Of a DNA stretch of 64,000 nt, positions 1 to 10,404 are shown one piece after another. Location of the stretch: the NCBI GenBank assembly GCA_036429605.1, contig JAVFKD010000016.1, positions 4,464,001 through 4,528,000 of the forward strand, written 5' to 3'. Both the position numbers and the translations under genes were made by a program. The notes beneath the pieces were generated by a model that did not search any database, had not been told where the DNA came from, and was given only the letters and a program-made list of their open reading frames with translations. Source of the stretch: Cladobotryum mycophilum. Its lineage: Eukaryota; Ascomycota; Sordariomycetes; Hypocreales; Hypocreaceae. Each line of letters begins with the position of its first letter. The first letter of the stretch is position 1.

Positions 1-777
1 AAAAGCGAGGTGAGCTTGCCAATGATACCTTTTTTAAAAGTAATGGCGGAGAGAGTCAATTCTTGCATCTTGCGGCTGATGAGAGCGATGTTTTCTATGA
101 CGGCGGAAAATCGATGAGTCTTTGATGCAGCCGTATTTCGCAGCAGAACCTCAGCATGGATATTGAAAGGGTCAAGACTACACCTACGTATAAAAAGATT
201 GAATGTACCTACACATTGATACTTGTTTGTCCTCTATTAATCAACAAACCATATCATTCAAGTCTGAGCACAAACATCCCCAGAGCTCACAACCACGGGC
301 AAGTTTTACATATAATGACAGGCGCAGTTTTATACACTTTCGGTGACAGATAGAGGAGATGGGTGCCAATTGCTAATAGTGTCTCGAGTATTATCTTGAA
401 CTATGATCCCCAAAGGCCATGCGTTCAGAAGCATTCGAAAAAAAGCGCCATCACCCTCTCTATTGAGTCTCCCGACGGTGAATAAAAAGGTTTTCTTGAA
501 CCAATTGCCGATATTATTTATGCATTTGTCGAGCTCGACGGTTCCGAAATTGAACATTGGGACCGCAACGGTCCAGTCGAATTGCTGAAGAAGATTCCTT
601 AGACTCTACCATACGCTCAATCATCTCCCCGCGACCTAAGAGAGCGGCATGGCTTTTAGGACTACCGCTATGAATATCCACGAAGACAGGGAATTTTCAG
701 ATACCCTCCGTTTTCGTTGAAGACCGCGCACATCCGATCGACTTGAATCCTAACCAAGTTCAATTTGAGTGCAAGGC
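1..777. other. stretch without a recognisable gene
   Basis: Only short open frames of 60-75 codons occur on both strands, and none carries a motif I recognise. Composition is normal for the gene-rich arm. It lies directly upstream of the polyketide synthase remnant and could hold further, unrecognisable remains of that gene. Confidence 0.5.
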
Positions 778-1183
778 ATGGATCTAAGCTTCCGCGATCT
801 TTTCACCACGCTTGGTCGACTCAAAGATGGCATGGAGAACGCAGGCTATGAAGACAAGCAAAATAGGGAGTGAGAAATAACGCGTTCCTGATGATGTGAC
901 ACAATTCCCGACAGACATGACGGACGATGAGCGTGCTGATACAGTGGTTATGACACTGATGACGCGACTGGCGCGGGCGCTGTTCATATCAGGCAGTGAA
1001 ATTAAGTCAATGGAGATACTCCTAGATCACGGTGTTGACTTATTGATGGCGGTCGAGCTTCGGAACTGGCTTCTCAAAGACTGCTAAGCGGACGTCGCTG
1101 TTTTCGAGACCATGGGTAAGACACTTTCGTCCATCGTGGATCTAGTTGTGAGGGAGAGCAATGTTGTTCAGGTAAACGCCTAG
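778..1183 (+). pseudogene. relic of a polyketide synthase C-terminus (acyl carrier protein)
   Basis: The frame from 896 reads DERADTVVMTLMTRLARAL and then LLDHGVDLLMAVELRNWLLK. That is the end of a fungal highly reducing PKS with its phosphopantetheine-binding domain. Beyond a TAA at 1085 the same frame continues with ADVAVFETMG and SSIVDLVVRES, also typical of PKS ends. In the family the motif is GVDSLMAVELRNW and the Ser carries the phosphopantetheine arm; here the codon is TTA (Leu), which fits a CpA-to-TpA change from TCA. The upstream frame is interrupted and no ketosynthase or acyltransferase is present. It is a non-functional remnant. The family is clear; the exact PKS class is inferred. 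Confidence 0.8.
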
Positions 1184-3132
1184 AAATCATATAGATTAAT
1201 ACAGGCTGACACAGCGAAGTGATCGGTTCTTGTCGCAAAGCTTGTAATATTCCTCCTCTACCTTCATTGGCATGCTTTTCTTGTACTACCCTACGTCAAA
1301 TTTTTGTCTGTAGTTGGCTATGGTAGTCGGACTGCTAAATCAAGCAGATGGCCTTCAACCTTAATCACAGATAATAGAGATGACACACAGGTATATAGCA
1401 ATGCAGTCAGAGGAGATACATTGCCAGCATATTCTGCCATTCGTGTCCCCGTGCTTCAGCTTCAAGATATCCATTCTTTTGTGACCCATTTGACAGTGAA
1501 GCACAAAATGAGGGGTTGACAAAAATCCAACTAAGTGTAACAGTAACGATGTAACCAGAGGGACCAAAAACTCAGGTCTGTCCCAAGGCATTCAGTGGCC
1601 TGTTGGACGTTGCAATTACAGACGCATTTGGCTCACACATTGCACGCCTGGCTAATCAACGTGTATTGAACACGGCTTCTGGTATTCTAGAAAGGGAAGA
1701 AAGCCAGACGGACAATCATTTACGTCGATGGCAACAGCACTGTCAAGGCGGAAGAATTTTCTTGGCAACCTTGTCGAAAGAGAAGCCACGGCATTGCAAG
1801 GGAATCTCTTAAGGCTCGTAGATCATGGCGGGCGGGCGCGGACTCGGGGGCGTCATTCTAGTCAGATGGCTCACCTTGGTGCCAAGAATGCTATAGCACC
1901 ATCCCACCACGGCGATCGAGTGTGATGCAGCCCTAAGATCTATCATCTACGTGCCACGCGAGACAGCTGCGACCAAGGGTTACGTCCAAGTAAGGGCGCG
2001 CAATAATAATACTGGCATGATATTGCAGATGGAATGGTTCATGCAAGGCACCGGGAACCACAGTGAGCTTCTGTTTCTAGAAGCATGTTTGCGGTGGAAC
2101 TGAGCTGATTTATACCAAAGTGGCAGCTCACTGTCGAGTTCCAAATCCCACCTTTACTACCTACCCTGGGGGAGGGGGAGAGGTTCCTCTTATTGTTCGC
2201 CTTTCATGGTGGAAATAACGCCATCAACGCCATGTGCAGGATCGGAACCAAGAGCCGTAGAAAACAGCTGGTTCACTTTATTTTTATGGACCTTGCCAAG
2301 CTTGTGTACGTTACCTCTCCCGCGATGGGCATCGATTTTGACTATCTTCGCATGGGTATGTTCGGCACGACGATGCCTAGTGCCCACCCGACTTCTTGGA
2401 GAGTCAGGGGGTCTGACCAATCGTAGAGTCGACTTTGCAAGTGAATGGTGGTGGCATTTATCTAATCTCCATAGGACTTTGTCGGGTGGTGCTGTTGGTC
2501 AGCACTTCCAGCTTCATGAATAGTGGTCAAAGCTGTCATATCGGGGTCTTTGCGTCGAGTGTTGGTGGCGATTGTTGAAGAAGAAGAGACGAGACCGCTG
2601 AATGCCGATTGTGACGGGTAACACAAGACCTTTGTTATGAAAATGGATTTCATTTTCGGGCCGTTCCATTTCAGGATTATTCTACATCACATTCTCAACC
2701 TCATGGAATGTCAGATACGCCAAGATCGATCCAGCTCCATTGAGTAATGTATCAGTCTTTACAATGCTTATTTCTCTCCGGACTGTTTGTCCCCAATCCC
2801 TCTCTATCTTATCTTATTGTCTCAGCTTTTTAAGATTACACCCGGAATTCTAGATTCCATTCATCCCACAATCACGCCATCACACCGATGCAAGTATGTC
2901 AGCGCGCTATCCCCTCGGCATGTCCGTGCCACAAACCTGGGAGGGAGAGGAGCGACAAGAACGGGCCAGCAGGATGTAAGACAGTTTGGGGTCAGAAAAC
3001 AACAAAACACTTCATAATGGCCCGCCCTGTCGCGTGTGACTGCTTTTCTTTTTCTCGATCTTGTCTTTTTTCCACTCCTTGTCTTGAACCCCTTGACTGT
3101 TATTGGGTCAGGCTGAGTAAAAACCGAAAAAG
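1184..3132. other. stretch without a recognisable gene
   Basis: No frame above about 105 codons and no motif I recognise. Two overlapping frames at 2193-2523 lack any recognisable domain or splice pattern. The last few hundred bases before 3133 are pyrimidine-rich and probably hold the promoter and 5' leader of the permease gene that follows. Confidence 0.4.
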
Positions 3133-4955
3133 ATGGACGCCAGTGATTCCGGGAATAAACATCTCTTTCAGTCTCATGGAGATGATCACGATGTTGGCTC
3201 TAATGAGGAGCTCAAGGAGGATGTAGGCAACCTCACATTCGACCAGTACACTGCTGGTGGCCTGGGTCGCCATTTGGGCATCTTCAGTACCACGTCTCTC
3301 GTGTATGTCTTGCCCATGCATATCACTGCATCATTATTATTCACTCTGTATTAACCGGTCTTTTTAGCATCGGGCGCATCATTGGTACAGGCATCTTTTC
3401 TACGCCCTCGTCCATCGTGTCTAGCGTTGGGAGTGTCGGGGCATCCATGCTTCTCTGGGTTTTGGGTCTCTTCTTGGCTATTTCTGGGCTTTGCGTATGG
3501 CTCGAATTCGCCTGCATGATTCCCCGAAGTGGTGGTGAAAAGGTCTATCTCGAGGCGGCATACCGTCGCCCAAAGATGCTCATCACTACTGTTTTTGCGG
3601 TTCAGGCCATTGCTCTGGGCTTCACAGGTGAGACTATCCCACGCATTTAATTCCATGGTGAGCCATCTAATCCAAGTATACAGCCTCCGGATGCATCGTA
3701 TTTGCATCAAATATTGTCGTCGCAGCGGGCCATGTCGCATCTGAATGGGAGAAGCGCGGTATCGCCATCGGAGTCATTGTCTTCGTCACCCTAATCCATA
3801 CCTTCTTCCCCAAAGTTGGAGTCCACGGCATGAACTTTTTCACCGTCCTCAAGGTCGTTCTTCTCCTGTTCATCGTCGTTACGGGATGGGTCGTACTAGG
3901 CGGCGGTGTTTCCAGCGTCCCAGACCCCCATGCCAGTTTCCGGGATTCATTTGCTCACTCTGCCACCTCGGGCAATCCGTATGCGACAGGACTCTTCAAG
4001 GTGCTCAATTCATACGCTGGGTACGTAAACCTTTTGTGCTATACGGTATGAAGCATCTAACATGTGTCTAGATGGTCAAACGCCATGTACGTTATGAATG
4101 AGATTAAGAACCCGGTGCGCACCATCAAGATCGCTGGCCCTCTGGGTCTATCCATCTGTGGTGTTCTCTACCTCATGGCAAACGTAGCCTACTTTGCGGC
4201 GGCTACACCGAAAGAAATTGCAGCCAGTGGTACTACTGTCGCTGCATACTTTATGGGGAAAGTCTTTGGCACAGCTGCCAAGAGAGCTTTGAGGTAAGTT
4301 CTTCCTGATGCATTCCTGCTCCCTCATATGCTAACATCCTTCTAGTGTTCTTGTCGCCCTCTCAGCATTTGGAAACGTCTTGACCGTCACCTTTGCTCAG
4401 GCGCGTGTCAACCAGGAACTTGCGAAAGAAGGCGTCATTCCCTACCCCCGGTTCTGGGCGTCTGCTTGGCCTTTCAACTCTCCATCCGCCGGTCTGTTTC
4501 TGCACTTTATCCCATCCTTCATCATCATCGTCGCCATCCCATTCGGAAACGCATACAACTTCATTCTCGATTTGGAGGGATATCCTGGTTCCGTCATCAA
4601 CTTCCTCGTCGTCGCAGGCCTGTTCTATCTGCGATACAGTGAGCCCAAGGCGCATCGCCCATTCAAGGTCTGGTGGCCCATTGCCGTCTTTTTCATGATC
4701 GGACAGGCCTTCCAGCTTGTAGCACCATTCTTGCGTCCGCCCGGAGGCAAGGGAGATACCCCTCCTCTGCCATACTGGTTGTACTGTGTTGTTGGCATTG
4801 GCATCCTGGTGGCGTCGGTTCTTTATTGGTTCATCTATTGGATTGCAGCACCAGCTATCGGCGGTTACACCCTGGAGCCACACAATGAGCCCCTGGCAGA
4901 TGGAACAAATGTGGTTGTCTACCATCGCGTTCCGAGAAAGTTCCAGAACGCCTAA
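3133..4955 (+). CDS. MUP1: high-affinity methionine permease, MUP1 type (APC/LAT superfamily)
   Basis: Five exons: 3133-3302, 3368-3627, 3684-4020, 4072-4293 and 4346-4955. All introns are GT-AG, 51-65 bp, and all junctions keep frame, giving 532 residues, normal for the family. A hydrophilic N-terminus of about 45 residues is followed by some 12 hydrophobic segments. The first holds IGRIIGTGIFSTPSS, the conserved helix-1 substrate motif of amino acid permeases. Exon 4 begins WSNAMYVMNEIKNPVRTIK and exon 5 has FGNVLTVTFAQARVNQELAK, both typical of yeast and fungal methionine permeases. The expected role is proton-coupled uptake of methionine, and possibly cysteine, at the plasma membrane. No frameshift or stop is seen, so it is one of the clearly intact genes here. 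Family assignment is firm; substrate is inferred. Confidence 0.92.
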
Positions 4956-5886
4956 TCTTGAAGTTAATGGATCCTAAAATGTTGTATATAGTATGCGGGG
5001 GTGGATATCTGGTCATAGTTTACGAATAAATGAGTCAAGAATCTCACTGCAACCGAACCATGTATTCCCTTGCTGACACATCTTACATCTTTGCGCATAG
5101 CCCAGCAAATCCCCATTGTGATGATCCGATGATGTAGATGCCCTCTCTCTAATTCCAGCCCCACATCGTCTCACTCAAGATCTGAGTCAATCCTTGCCCC
5201 TGGCACGACCAGGGTAAATGACATCCATGGCATGCAGCTCCGCGCATCAGAGTCTATACCTTGATTCCGGTATTCTACTAGCATACTGAACCAACAGACC
5301 TGACAGTACTGATCAGGAAAAATGCAGCGTTCACATCGTTCCAAGAACCACATTCGGGACCAACTTTTACTATGCTTCCCGAGCTAAGCAATCGACATGG
5401 CTTAGTTCAACGACCAAGAGCTTACATAAATCCGGGCTGGTCCGTTTCTGGCAATTCCTTGTACCAGTATCATCAGACCAACTAACCGTACGCCAATAGG
5501 CGCCTCTGCTTTCAAGACTAATGCAAAGCATCGTAGGAGAGGATACACATTGGGGCAAGCCACCGCCACCATGTCGCCTGAATCCTTCAAAAAGACCGAG
5601 GTATCGTGTGTGTTCTGTGACCGATGAACTCATAGAATGCCTCTAAAATAAAGGAGATCAACAGGGGCTAAGCCCGAAGGAGTAAATATGCAAACAATAT
5701 CAAGAGCTTGAGGGGGTGCCCAACTCTCGGATCAATCAACAACCTTTGAACGCAGCAGCTGAGCTGGCTCTCTTTTTGTTGACTATTTGAGCTTTGTAGT
5801 CTGCCACAAATTGGCAGCTCAATTCCATAATGCGACCCATCCCCCTATTATTTGCGCATTATTTTACTACGGTTGAATCTCAGAAA
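4956..5886. other. intergenic region, no gene recognised
   Basis: It separates the 3' end of the permease from the FAD oxidoreductase. Only short antisense frames (up to 87 codons) are open and none shows a motif. It should contain the permease terminator and the promoter of the next gene, but I see no clear consensus element. Confidence 0.45.
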
Positions 5887-7485
5887 ATGGGGCAACCGGC
5901 GGCGTTGACTTCTCAGGTACGTCGTCTGATCAGTGTGAACAAAGTCGCCACGGGTCATACATATGGCACAGTAAGTGTATTAACTGCATTATTATTTAGT
6001 GCCATGAGCTGTCCTCTGGATTAGAATCGGACAAGATCTTTTTCAAAGGGACAGATTCGTACTCGTCATCCTTGTCCTCGTATTTTTCTCAACAAGAATC
6101 TGAACTCTACCCCGCTTGCATCGTATCACCAACCGCTGCAGAGGATGTCGCGACGGTTTTGCGGTCTCTTTCTACTACCGCAGATCCTTCTGGCAAATGC
6201 ATCAACATTGCGATCCGATCTGGTGGTCATGCTGCTCATGCCGGGGCGGCCAACATAGAAAACGGGGTGACCGTTGACCTTCGTCGTCTAAACGGAATTG
6301 AAGTCAGCCATGACAGAAAGACAGTCTCAATTGGCCCTGGTGCCACATGGGGAGATGTGTACTCAAAACTCGATGGTCTTGGTCTCTCGGTAGCTGGTGG
6401 TAGAGCAGCTCCTGTTGGTGTTGGGGGACTCACTACTGGCGGAGGTGTGTCGTATTTCTCTCCAAGATATGGCTGGGCTTGCGACACCGTTTCCAACTAC
6501 CAAGTTGTACTTGCTGATGGCTCCATTGTCAATGCTAATGCTGAGTGTAACCCTGACCTACATGTCGCTCTACGTGGCGGCTCAAACAATTTCGGTATCG
6601 TCACTCGCTTCGACATGAATGCCTTTGAGCAGGGCAAACTATGGGGAGGGTCTGTGTATCATTCTCTTGATACCATTGACGATAACTTGAAGGCGTTTGG
6701 AGCCTTCAATTCAGCAACCGACTACGACGAGTACGCGAGTCTCATTACAAGCTTCGGCTTTGCAGCTGGGCAAGGAGCGGCGATTGTCAATAGCCTCGAG
6801 TACACCAAGCCAGTGGAGAATCCACCCGCTTTTAAACACCTCTTGGAGATACCATCATTGATGAGCACAATGCGTATCTCCAACATGTCAGACATTTCCA
6901 AGGAACAAGGTTCATTTTCTCCCGACGGCAAGCGGTCAGTATCATCCTGAGAGAACGGAGAAAACCCTCTGATATTCTAGCAAATGCTGACAGACTCACA
7001 GACAGCTTGCCCATGTGATAACACATGGTTCTACGTTGGAAATGCTGAACGCAACCTTTCTTCGTTGGAACCAGAGCCTCCCGGAGATTGAAAATGTCCC
7101 CAACATTGTCTGGTCCATGTCACTTGAACCTCTACCTCCGGCCATCTACAAGCGCGCAACCACAGATAATAGCTTGGGACTTGGCGACCGCTCAAAGGCC
7201 TTGGTGATTACTTTGTTAACCGGCATGTGGACAGACAAAAAAGACGACGACAAAGTGCAACAGGCAGCCAGCAAAATGTTTGATGATCTGGAGGCAGATG
7301 CAAAGAGGCTTGGCGAATACGATCCATTCGTGTACCTCAACTATGCTGCACCATCGCAGGATCCCATTCGAAGTTATGGGGAGAAGAGTGTGGAGCACTT
7401 GAAGAGGGTCCGTGAAAGCGTGGATCCTACTGGGTTCTTCACGCACCGTGTCCCTGGTGGGTTCAAGATTCCTGATACATTTTGA
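5887..7485 (+). CDS. FAD-linked oxidoreductase (berberine-bridge / PCMH type)
   Basis: Three exons: 5887-5916, 6000-6934 and 7002-7485, with introns of 83 and 67 bp, giving 482 residues. The ATG at 5887 was chosen because the ten-codon first exon splices in frame onto CHELSSGLES, the usual short N-terminus of this fungal family. The FAD-binding PCMH fold is plain: RSGGHAAH (His87 is the expected covalent FAD attachment), IGPGATWGDVY, GGLTTGGGVSYFS and LRGGSNNFGIVTRF. The C-terminal BBE segment PFVYLNYA and DPTGFFTHRVPGGFKI is present. The second Cys that gives bicovalent flavin in some family members is replaced (VGVGGL), so attachment through His alone is likely. Such enzymes oxidise alcohols, sugars or pathway intermediates with O2; the substrate is unknown. 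No clear signal peptide. The frame is intact. Confidence 0.9.
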
Positions 7486-7770
7486 TAGAGTTTTGGTGTG
7501 GTAGAGTTTGTATATGGCTTGACTCTGTAGTTTCCCAGATCAGTTGGTAGAAGTGGAATTGATGGAGCTTTCAGATAACAACACATACATTAGCATTTAT
7601 AGAAGAATGAGTGCCAAAGTTCTGTGGCATTTGCATTCGTGAAATGGAGAGGCTGGCAAAGCTGTTAGCACGAAAGACAAATCATGACGCCCTCCACCTC
7701 TTATGGCGCACCAGCATTAGTCGAGGGTCGGCCTCCTGCATAACTAGATAATATGCGGGGTAGCTCTACG

Positions 7771-7776
7771 TATAAA
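7771..7776 (+). promoter_or_regulatory. putative TATA box of the first beta-trefoil gene
   Basis: TATAAA, preceded by GCGGGGTAGCT and conserved with the matching site in the second duplicate, about 170 bp before the ATG. Conservation between the copies supports it; function is inferred. Confidence 0.4.
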
Positions 7777-7942
7777 CTTACGTCTAGGTGACCTGCTTGT
7801 GCTTTATTTATCCATCCCAATATCTACTGGCCCGTTGCCTCGAGCATAAAATTCTCCACCTGCCCACGGTATCCCCAGCCACGAATCAGCAACAACAGTA
7901 ATCATGGGGTCTTCAGAGTCCCAAGACATACTGACCCCATAA

Positions 7943-8419
7943 ATGTCAGCAGCCAGTGTCACTGACAATGCCACTGAATCAACACACAAGCCAAACGATG
8001 CATGGGATGGCCACTGTTACGTCGCCCCCTGGCCCGGCGGCGTCTACAAGATCATTGAGAAATCCTCTGGTCGCGCCATGGCCCTCAACAAGGATCGCTA
8101 CATCTGCCTCGAAGAAGTCGGTGATGACCAGCGCTCACGGAACCACTGGCAGTGCGTCGAAAAGAATGGGTATTTTGGATTCGTCAACGTGAATACTGGG
8201 GATTACATGGGCCGCGATGGGAAGTTCGGTCTACGCTGCTGGGGAGTCGATGTGGGCGTATGGGAATTTGTCATACCGAGGAAGAACCCAGATGGGGGAT
8301 ACGAGTTACTGTTACTTTTTGAGCCTAATCTACTAAGGAGAATTTGCGTACATGAGGATGGGACCAGTCTTCAGTTGAGACTGCACGGGATAACCATGTG
8401 GGAATTTATCAAGGTCTGA
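7943..8419 (+). CDS. beta-trefoil (fascin / ricin-B-like) family protein, copy 1
   Basis: A single-exon frame of 158 residues. It contains NDAWDGHCYVAPWPGGVYKI, then SSGRAMAL, HWQCVEK and FGFVNVNTG, and ends GGYELLLLF and WEFIKV. This is a fungal family of small cytosolic proteins with a predicted beta-trefoil fold and no assigned biochemical role. It is the upstream member of a tandem pair with 8875-9453. Relative to its partner it is shorter at the N-terminus: the corresponding start (ATG at 7903) runs into a TAA at 7940-7942, and translation can restart at the directly following ATG at 7943. The partner has ACG at that ATG position. Whether this copy is expressed is uncertain. Confidence 0.72.
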   Translation: MSAASVTDNATESTHKPNDAWDGHCYVAPWPGGVYKIIEKSSGRAMALNKDRYICLEEVGDDQRSRNHWQCVEKNGYFGFVNVNTGDYMGRDGKFGLRCWGVDVGVWEFVIPRKNPDGGYELLLLFEPNLLRRICVHEDGTSLQLRLHGITMWEFIKV

Positions 8420-8788
8420 TGAGTTGGGGAGGTGATTAGACGTCTCAGTCTCTTTCGTTGGGGGTGGCCTTTTCATCTGTGTTCCACTGATGCGGTGCGA
8501 TCACATTAGCTAATCCTCACTCATGGATAGAGTTGAGATATTCATGATTTGAAATATTCATACCTGCAGCTTTGGCTCGTTTGTTGTGGCATTAGAAACC
8601 CAACATCAATTATCTAACAGCTATCGTTCACAGAATTTTGCGGAACTTTTTCATTCATGAAATTGACATGGTAAAACTGGTCGCACTGGGGGGATAAATC
8701 ATGTCAGCCCGCAGCTCATTTGGCGTCCTAACATTGGTCGAGGGTCGGCCTCCTGTATGGCCTGATGTTCTGCGGGGTAGCTTTTATG
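8420..8788. other. spacer between the tandem duplicates
   Basis: It contains the 3' flank of copy 1, the unit junction at about 8636-8640 with a short inverted-sense remnant of the dioxygenase 3' end, and the upstream region of copy 2. No gene. Confidence 0.6.
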
Positions 8789-8794
8789 TATAAA
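8789..8794 (+). promoter_or_regulatory. putative TATA box of the second beta-trefoil gene
   Basis: TATAAA 81 bp before the ATG at 8875, in the same context (GCGGGGTAGC just upstream) as the site in the first duplicate. Confidence 0.45.
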
Positions 8795-8874
8795 TTTCAA
8801 GTCTGAATGAACCGTTTGTCTTTATTTTTCTGCCCAAATTGTCCACAGGCTCGTTGCCTAGAGCGTAAAATTCT

Positions 8875-9453
8875 ATGTCTTTCATTATAAACCACAGCTC
8901 TTCCGAGCCCAAATCAACAGCAATAACAGCAGCGATGGAGTCTCCAAAGTCCCAAGATATGCTCACTCCGAACACGTCAGCAGCCAGCGTGACAAACAGT
9001 GCTACCGAAGGGACGTACAAACCGAATGATGCATGGGATGGCCGCTGCATTTCAATTCCATGGCCGGGCGGTACCTATAACATCATCGAGAGATCCTCCG
9101 GTCGCGCCATGGTCATCAATGAACATCGCTACATCTCCCTACAGGACATTGGCGACGATCCAAGCCCACGCCACCGCTGGATGTGTGTTGAAGAGCTTGG
9201 TAACTTTGGGTTTGTGAATATTCAGACAGGCTTCTACTTGTGTCGTGATGACAAGTTTGGCCTGGGCTGCTGGGGAAATGGTGTCGGGGAATCAGAGTAT
9301 GTTATACCAAGGAAGAAACCGGACGGGGGATACGAGCTGCTATTTCACTATGGCCCTCATTATCTAAGGAGGGTTTGTGTTGATGAGGATGGGGTCAGTC
9401 TTATGTTGAGGCTGCATGGAATAACTTCATTCGAGTTTATCAAGGTCTGCTAA
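8875..9453 (+). CDS. beta-trefoil (fascin / ricin-B-like) family protein, copy 2
   Basis: A single-exon frame of 192 residues, or 172 if the second ATG at 8935 is used. The core matches copy 1: NDAWDGRCISIPWPGGTYNI, SSGRAMVI, RHRWMCVEELGNFGFVN, FGLGCWG, PDGGYELLFHY and FEFIKV. The N-terminal 40 residues are polar and probably disordered. There is no signal peptide or transmembrane segment. Members of this family are common in ascomycetes, sometimes in small tandem groups; ligand binding is only a structural guess. The 3' end faces the convergent dioxygenase gene, whose stop lies 186 bp downstream. The intact extended N-terminus suggests that this copy is closer to the ancestral gene. Confidence 0.8.
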   Translation: MSFIINHSSSEPKSTAITAAMESPKSQDMLTPNTSAASVTNSATEGTYKPNDAWDGRCISIPWPGGTYNIIERSSGRAMVINEHRYISLQDIGDDPSPRHRWMCVEELGNFGFVNIQTGFYLCRDDKFGLGCWGNGVGESEYVIPRKKPDGGYELLFHYGPHYLRRVCVDEDGVSLMLRLHGITSFEFIKVC

Positions 9454-9638
9454 GTTGGGAAGGCATTTAGATGTCTCAGTCTCGTCCGTTGAGGACGACT
9501 TTTTCATCTATGCTCCACTCATTTAATCGCATATACCTAATCCCCAAATGGAGAGGGTTAAAATATTTATGATTTGAAAAGTTCATAGCTGTAGCTTTCA
9601 CTCATTTATTATAAAATTGGAAAACCAATATCATTTAT

Positions 9639-10301
9639 CTAAGAGCTACCGTTCACAGAAGGCGCAAATATCCTAAGATCAAGCGGCACCCTCTCGCCCA
9701 TCCAAATGGCCTGCTCCGTATGATTCCGCAGTTCAGCCTCACGCAGCGTCTCGCCCTCTGCCGGAACCGTGTTGGGGTGGACGAGGGCAGACAGGGGCCC
9801 CCGCCAGATGGCCAGCCAGGCGACAAAGGCTCCAAACTGCAAGGGCGTAAAGACGTTAACCTCAAACATGGCAATGGGGTGCGGGCCAATAGGTCGGTCC
9901 CAGAAGCGGTAGACTCTCAACTCGGGGACTGGAGCTGTAGTTAGCAAACGAAGAGGTAGAGCAAAGGGTGACTTGGAAGACTTTACACTCTCGTCTGATG
10001 CGCTCCCACAAGTCGCGCGCATACTTGGCTTGCGCCTGGTTGTCTTTGAAGTAATAAATGTGAATGTCACTTTGACGTGTGTTAATGTCTGCAAAGAGTT
10101 GGAAGAACCATTCGTATACTTACAAGCCACCTCTCTCCCCCTCTCCAACGGAGCAGTGAAGCGCTCATAAGCATCACTCAACCCCTCGCGCTTGGGGTTA
10201 ATCAGACTCTTTCCATCTTCCGCCTTCTCCTCGGACAGAGGAGGGGCATCTTCGAACCCCGCCAACAGCTCGGGATACTTGTATGTAAAGGGATTGGCCA
10301 T
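9639..10301 (-). CDS. DOPA 4,5-dioxygenase family protein
   Basis: Three exons on the minus strand: 10124-10301, 9987-10088 and 9639-9934, giving 191 residues. The start MANPFTYKYPELL fits the family. Conserved pieces are DIHIYYFKDNQAQAKYA (His69 a likely metal ligand), YRFWDRPIGPHPIAMFEV (His112) and ALVHPNT. This small non-haem iron enzyme family performs extradiol cleavage of catechols such as DOPA; the real substrate in this fungus is unknown. Intron 1 (10089-10123) is only 35 bp, yet removing it is required to join the frames, because the conserved HIYYF segment is in another frame. Intron 2 (9935-9986) is 52 bp. The gene is convergent with the beta-trefoil gene, and its last codons are shared with the duplicated unit. 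Confidence 0.85.
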   Translation of the reverse strand: MANPFTYKYPELLAGFEDAPPLSEEKAEDGKSLINPKREGLSDAYERFTAPLERGREVACKYTNGSSNSLQTLTHVKVTFTFITSKTTRRKPSMRATCGSASDESVKSSKSPFALPLRLLTTAPVPELRVYRFWDRPIGPHPIAMFEVNVFTPLQFGAFVAWLAIWRGPLSALVHPNTVPAEGETLREAELRNHTEQAIWMGERVPLDLRIFAPSVNGSS

Positions 10302-10396
10302 CTTTGAGACTGTAGGTAGTTGCAAAACTTGGTTGATTAGTGCTTTTTTGGAGTGAACAAAGACAGAGTGATTTTTAGGTAAGCCCGTGCCCGGCC

Positions 10397-10404
10397 TTTA
10401 TATA
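10397..10404 (-). promoter_or_regulatory. putative TATA box of the dioxygenase gene
   Basis: On the minus strand this reads TATATAAA, about 96 bp upstream of the start at 10301. Position and sequence fit a core promoter; function is inferred. Confidence 0.5.

Larger units (their letters stand above)
7608..9660. repeat. direct tandem duplication, two units of about 1.03 kb
   Basis: Units at about 7608-8640 and 8636-9660 align along their length with substitutions and small indels. Shared landmarks are GGTCGAGGGTCGGCCTCCTG (7725 and 8739), GCGGGGTAGC followed by TATAAA, a complete beta-trefoil coding region, and a matching 3' flank ending in CGTTCACAGAA at about 8640 and 9660. The second unit's end lies inside the 3' end of the neighbouring dioxygenase gene. 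The first unit therefore ends with a stray copy of that gene's last codons. Confidence 0.85.

Noticed and set aside
2190..2523. Overlapping frames on both strands, up to 105 codons
   Set aside because: No domain, no splice pattern and no codon signal that favours one frame; not enough to call a gene.
4362..4925. 187-codon minus-strand frame
   Set aside because: Lies entirely opposite exon 5 of the permease, whose residues and splice sites are conserved; it has no motif.
5970..5999. 29-bp intron GTAAGT...TTTAG at the start of the first FAD oxidoreductase
   Set aside because: Too short, and the upstream frame has no family similarity; the 83-bp intron from 5917 gives the normal N-terminus.
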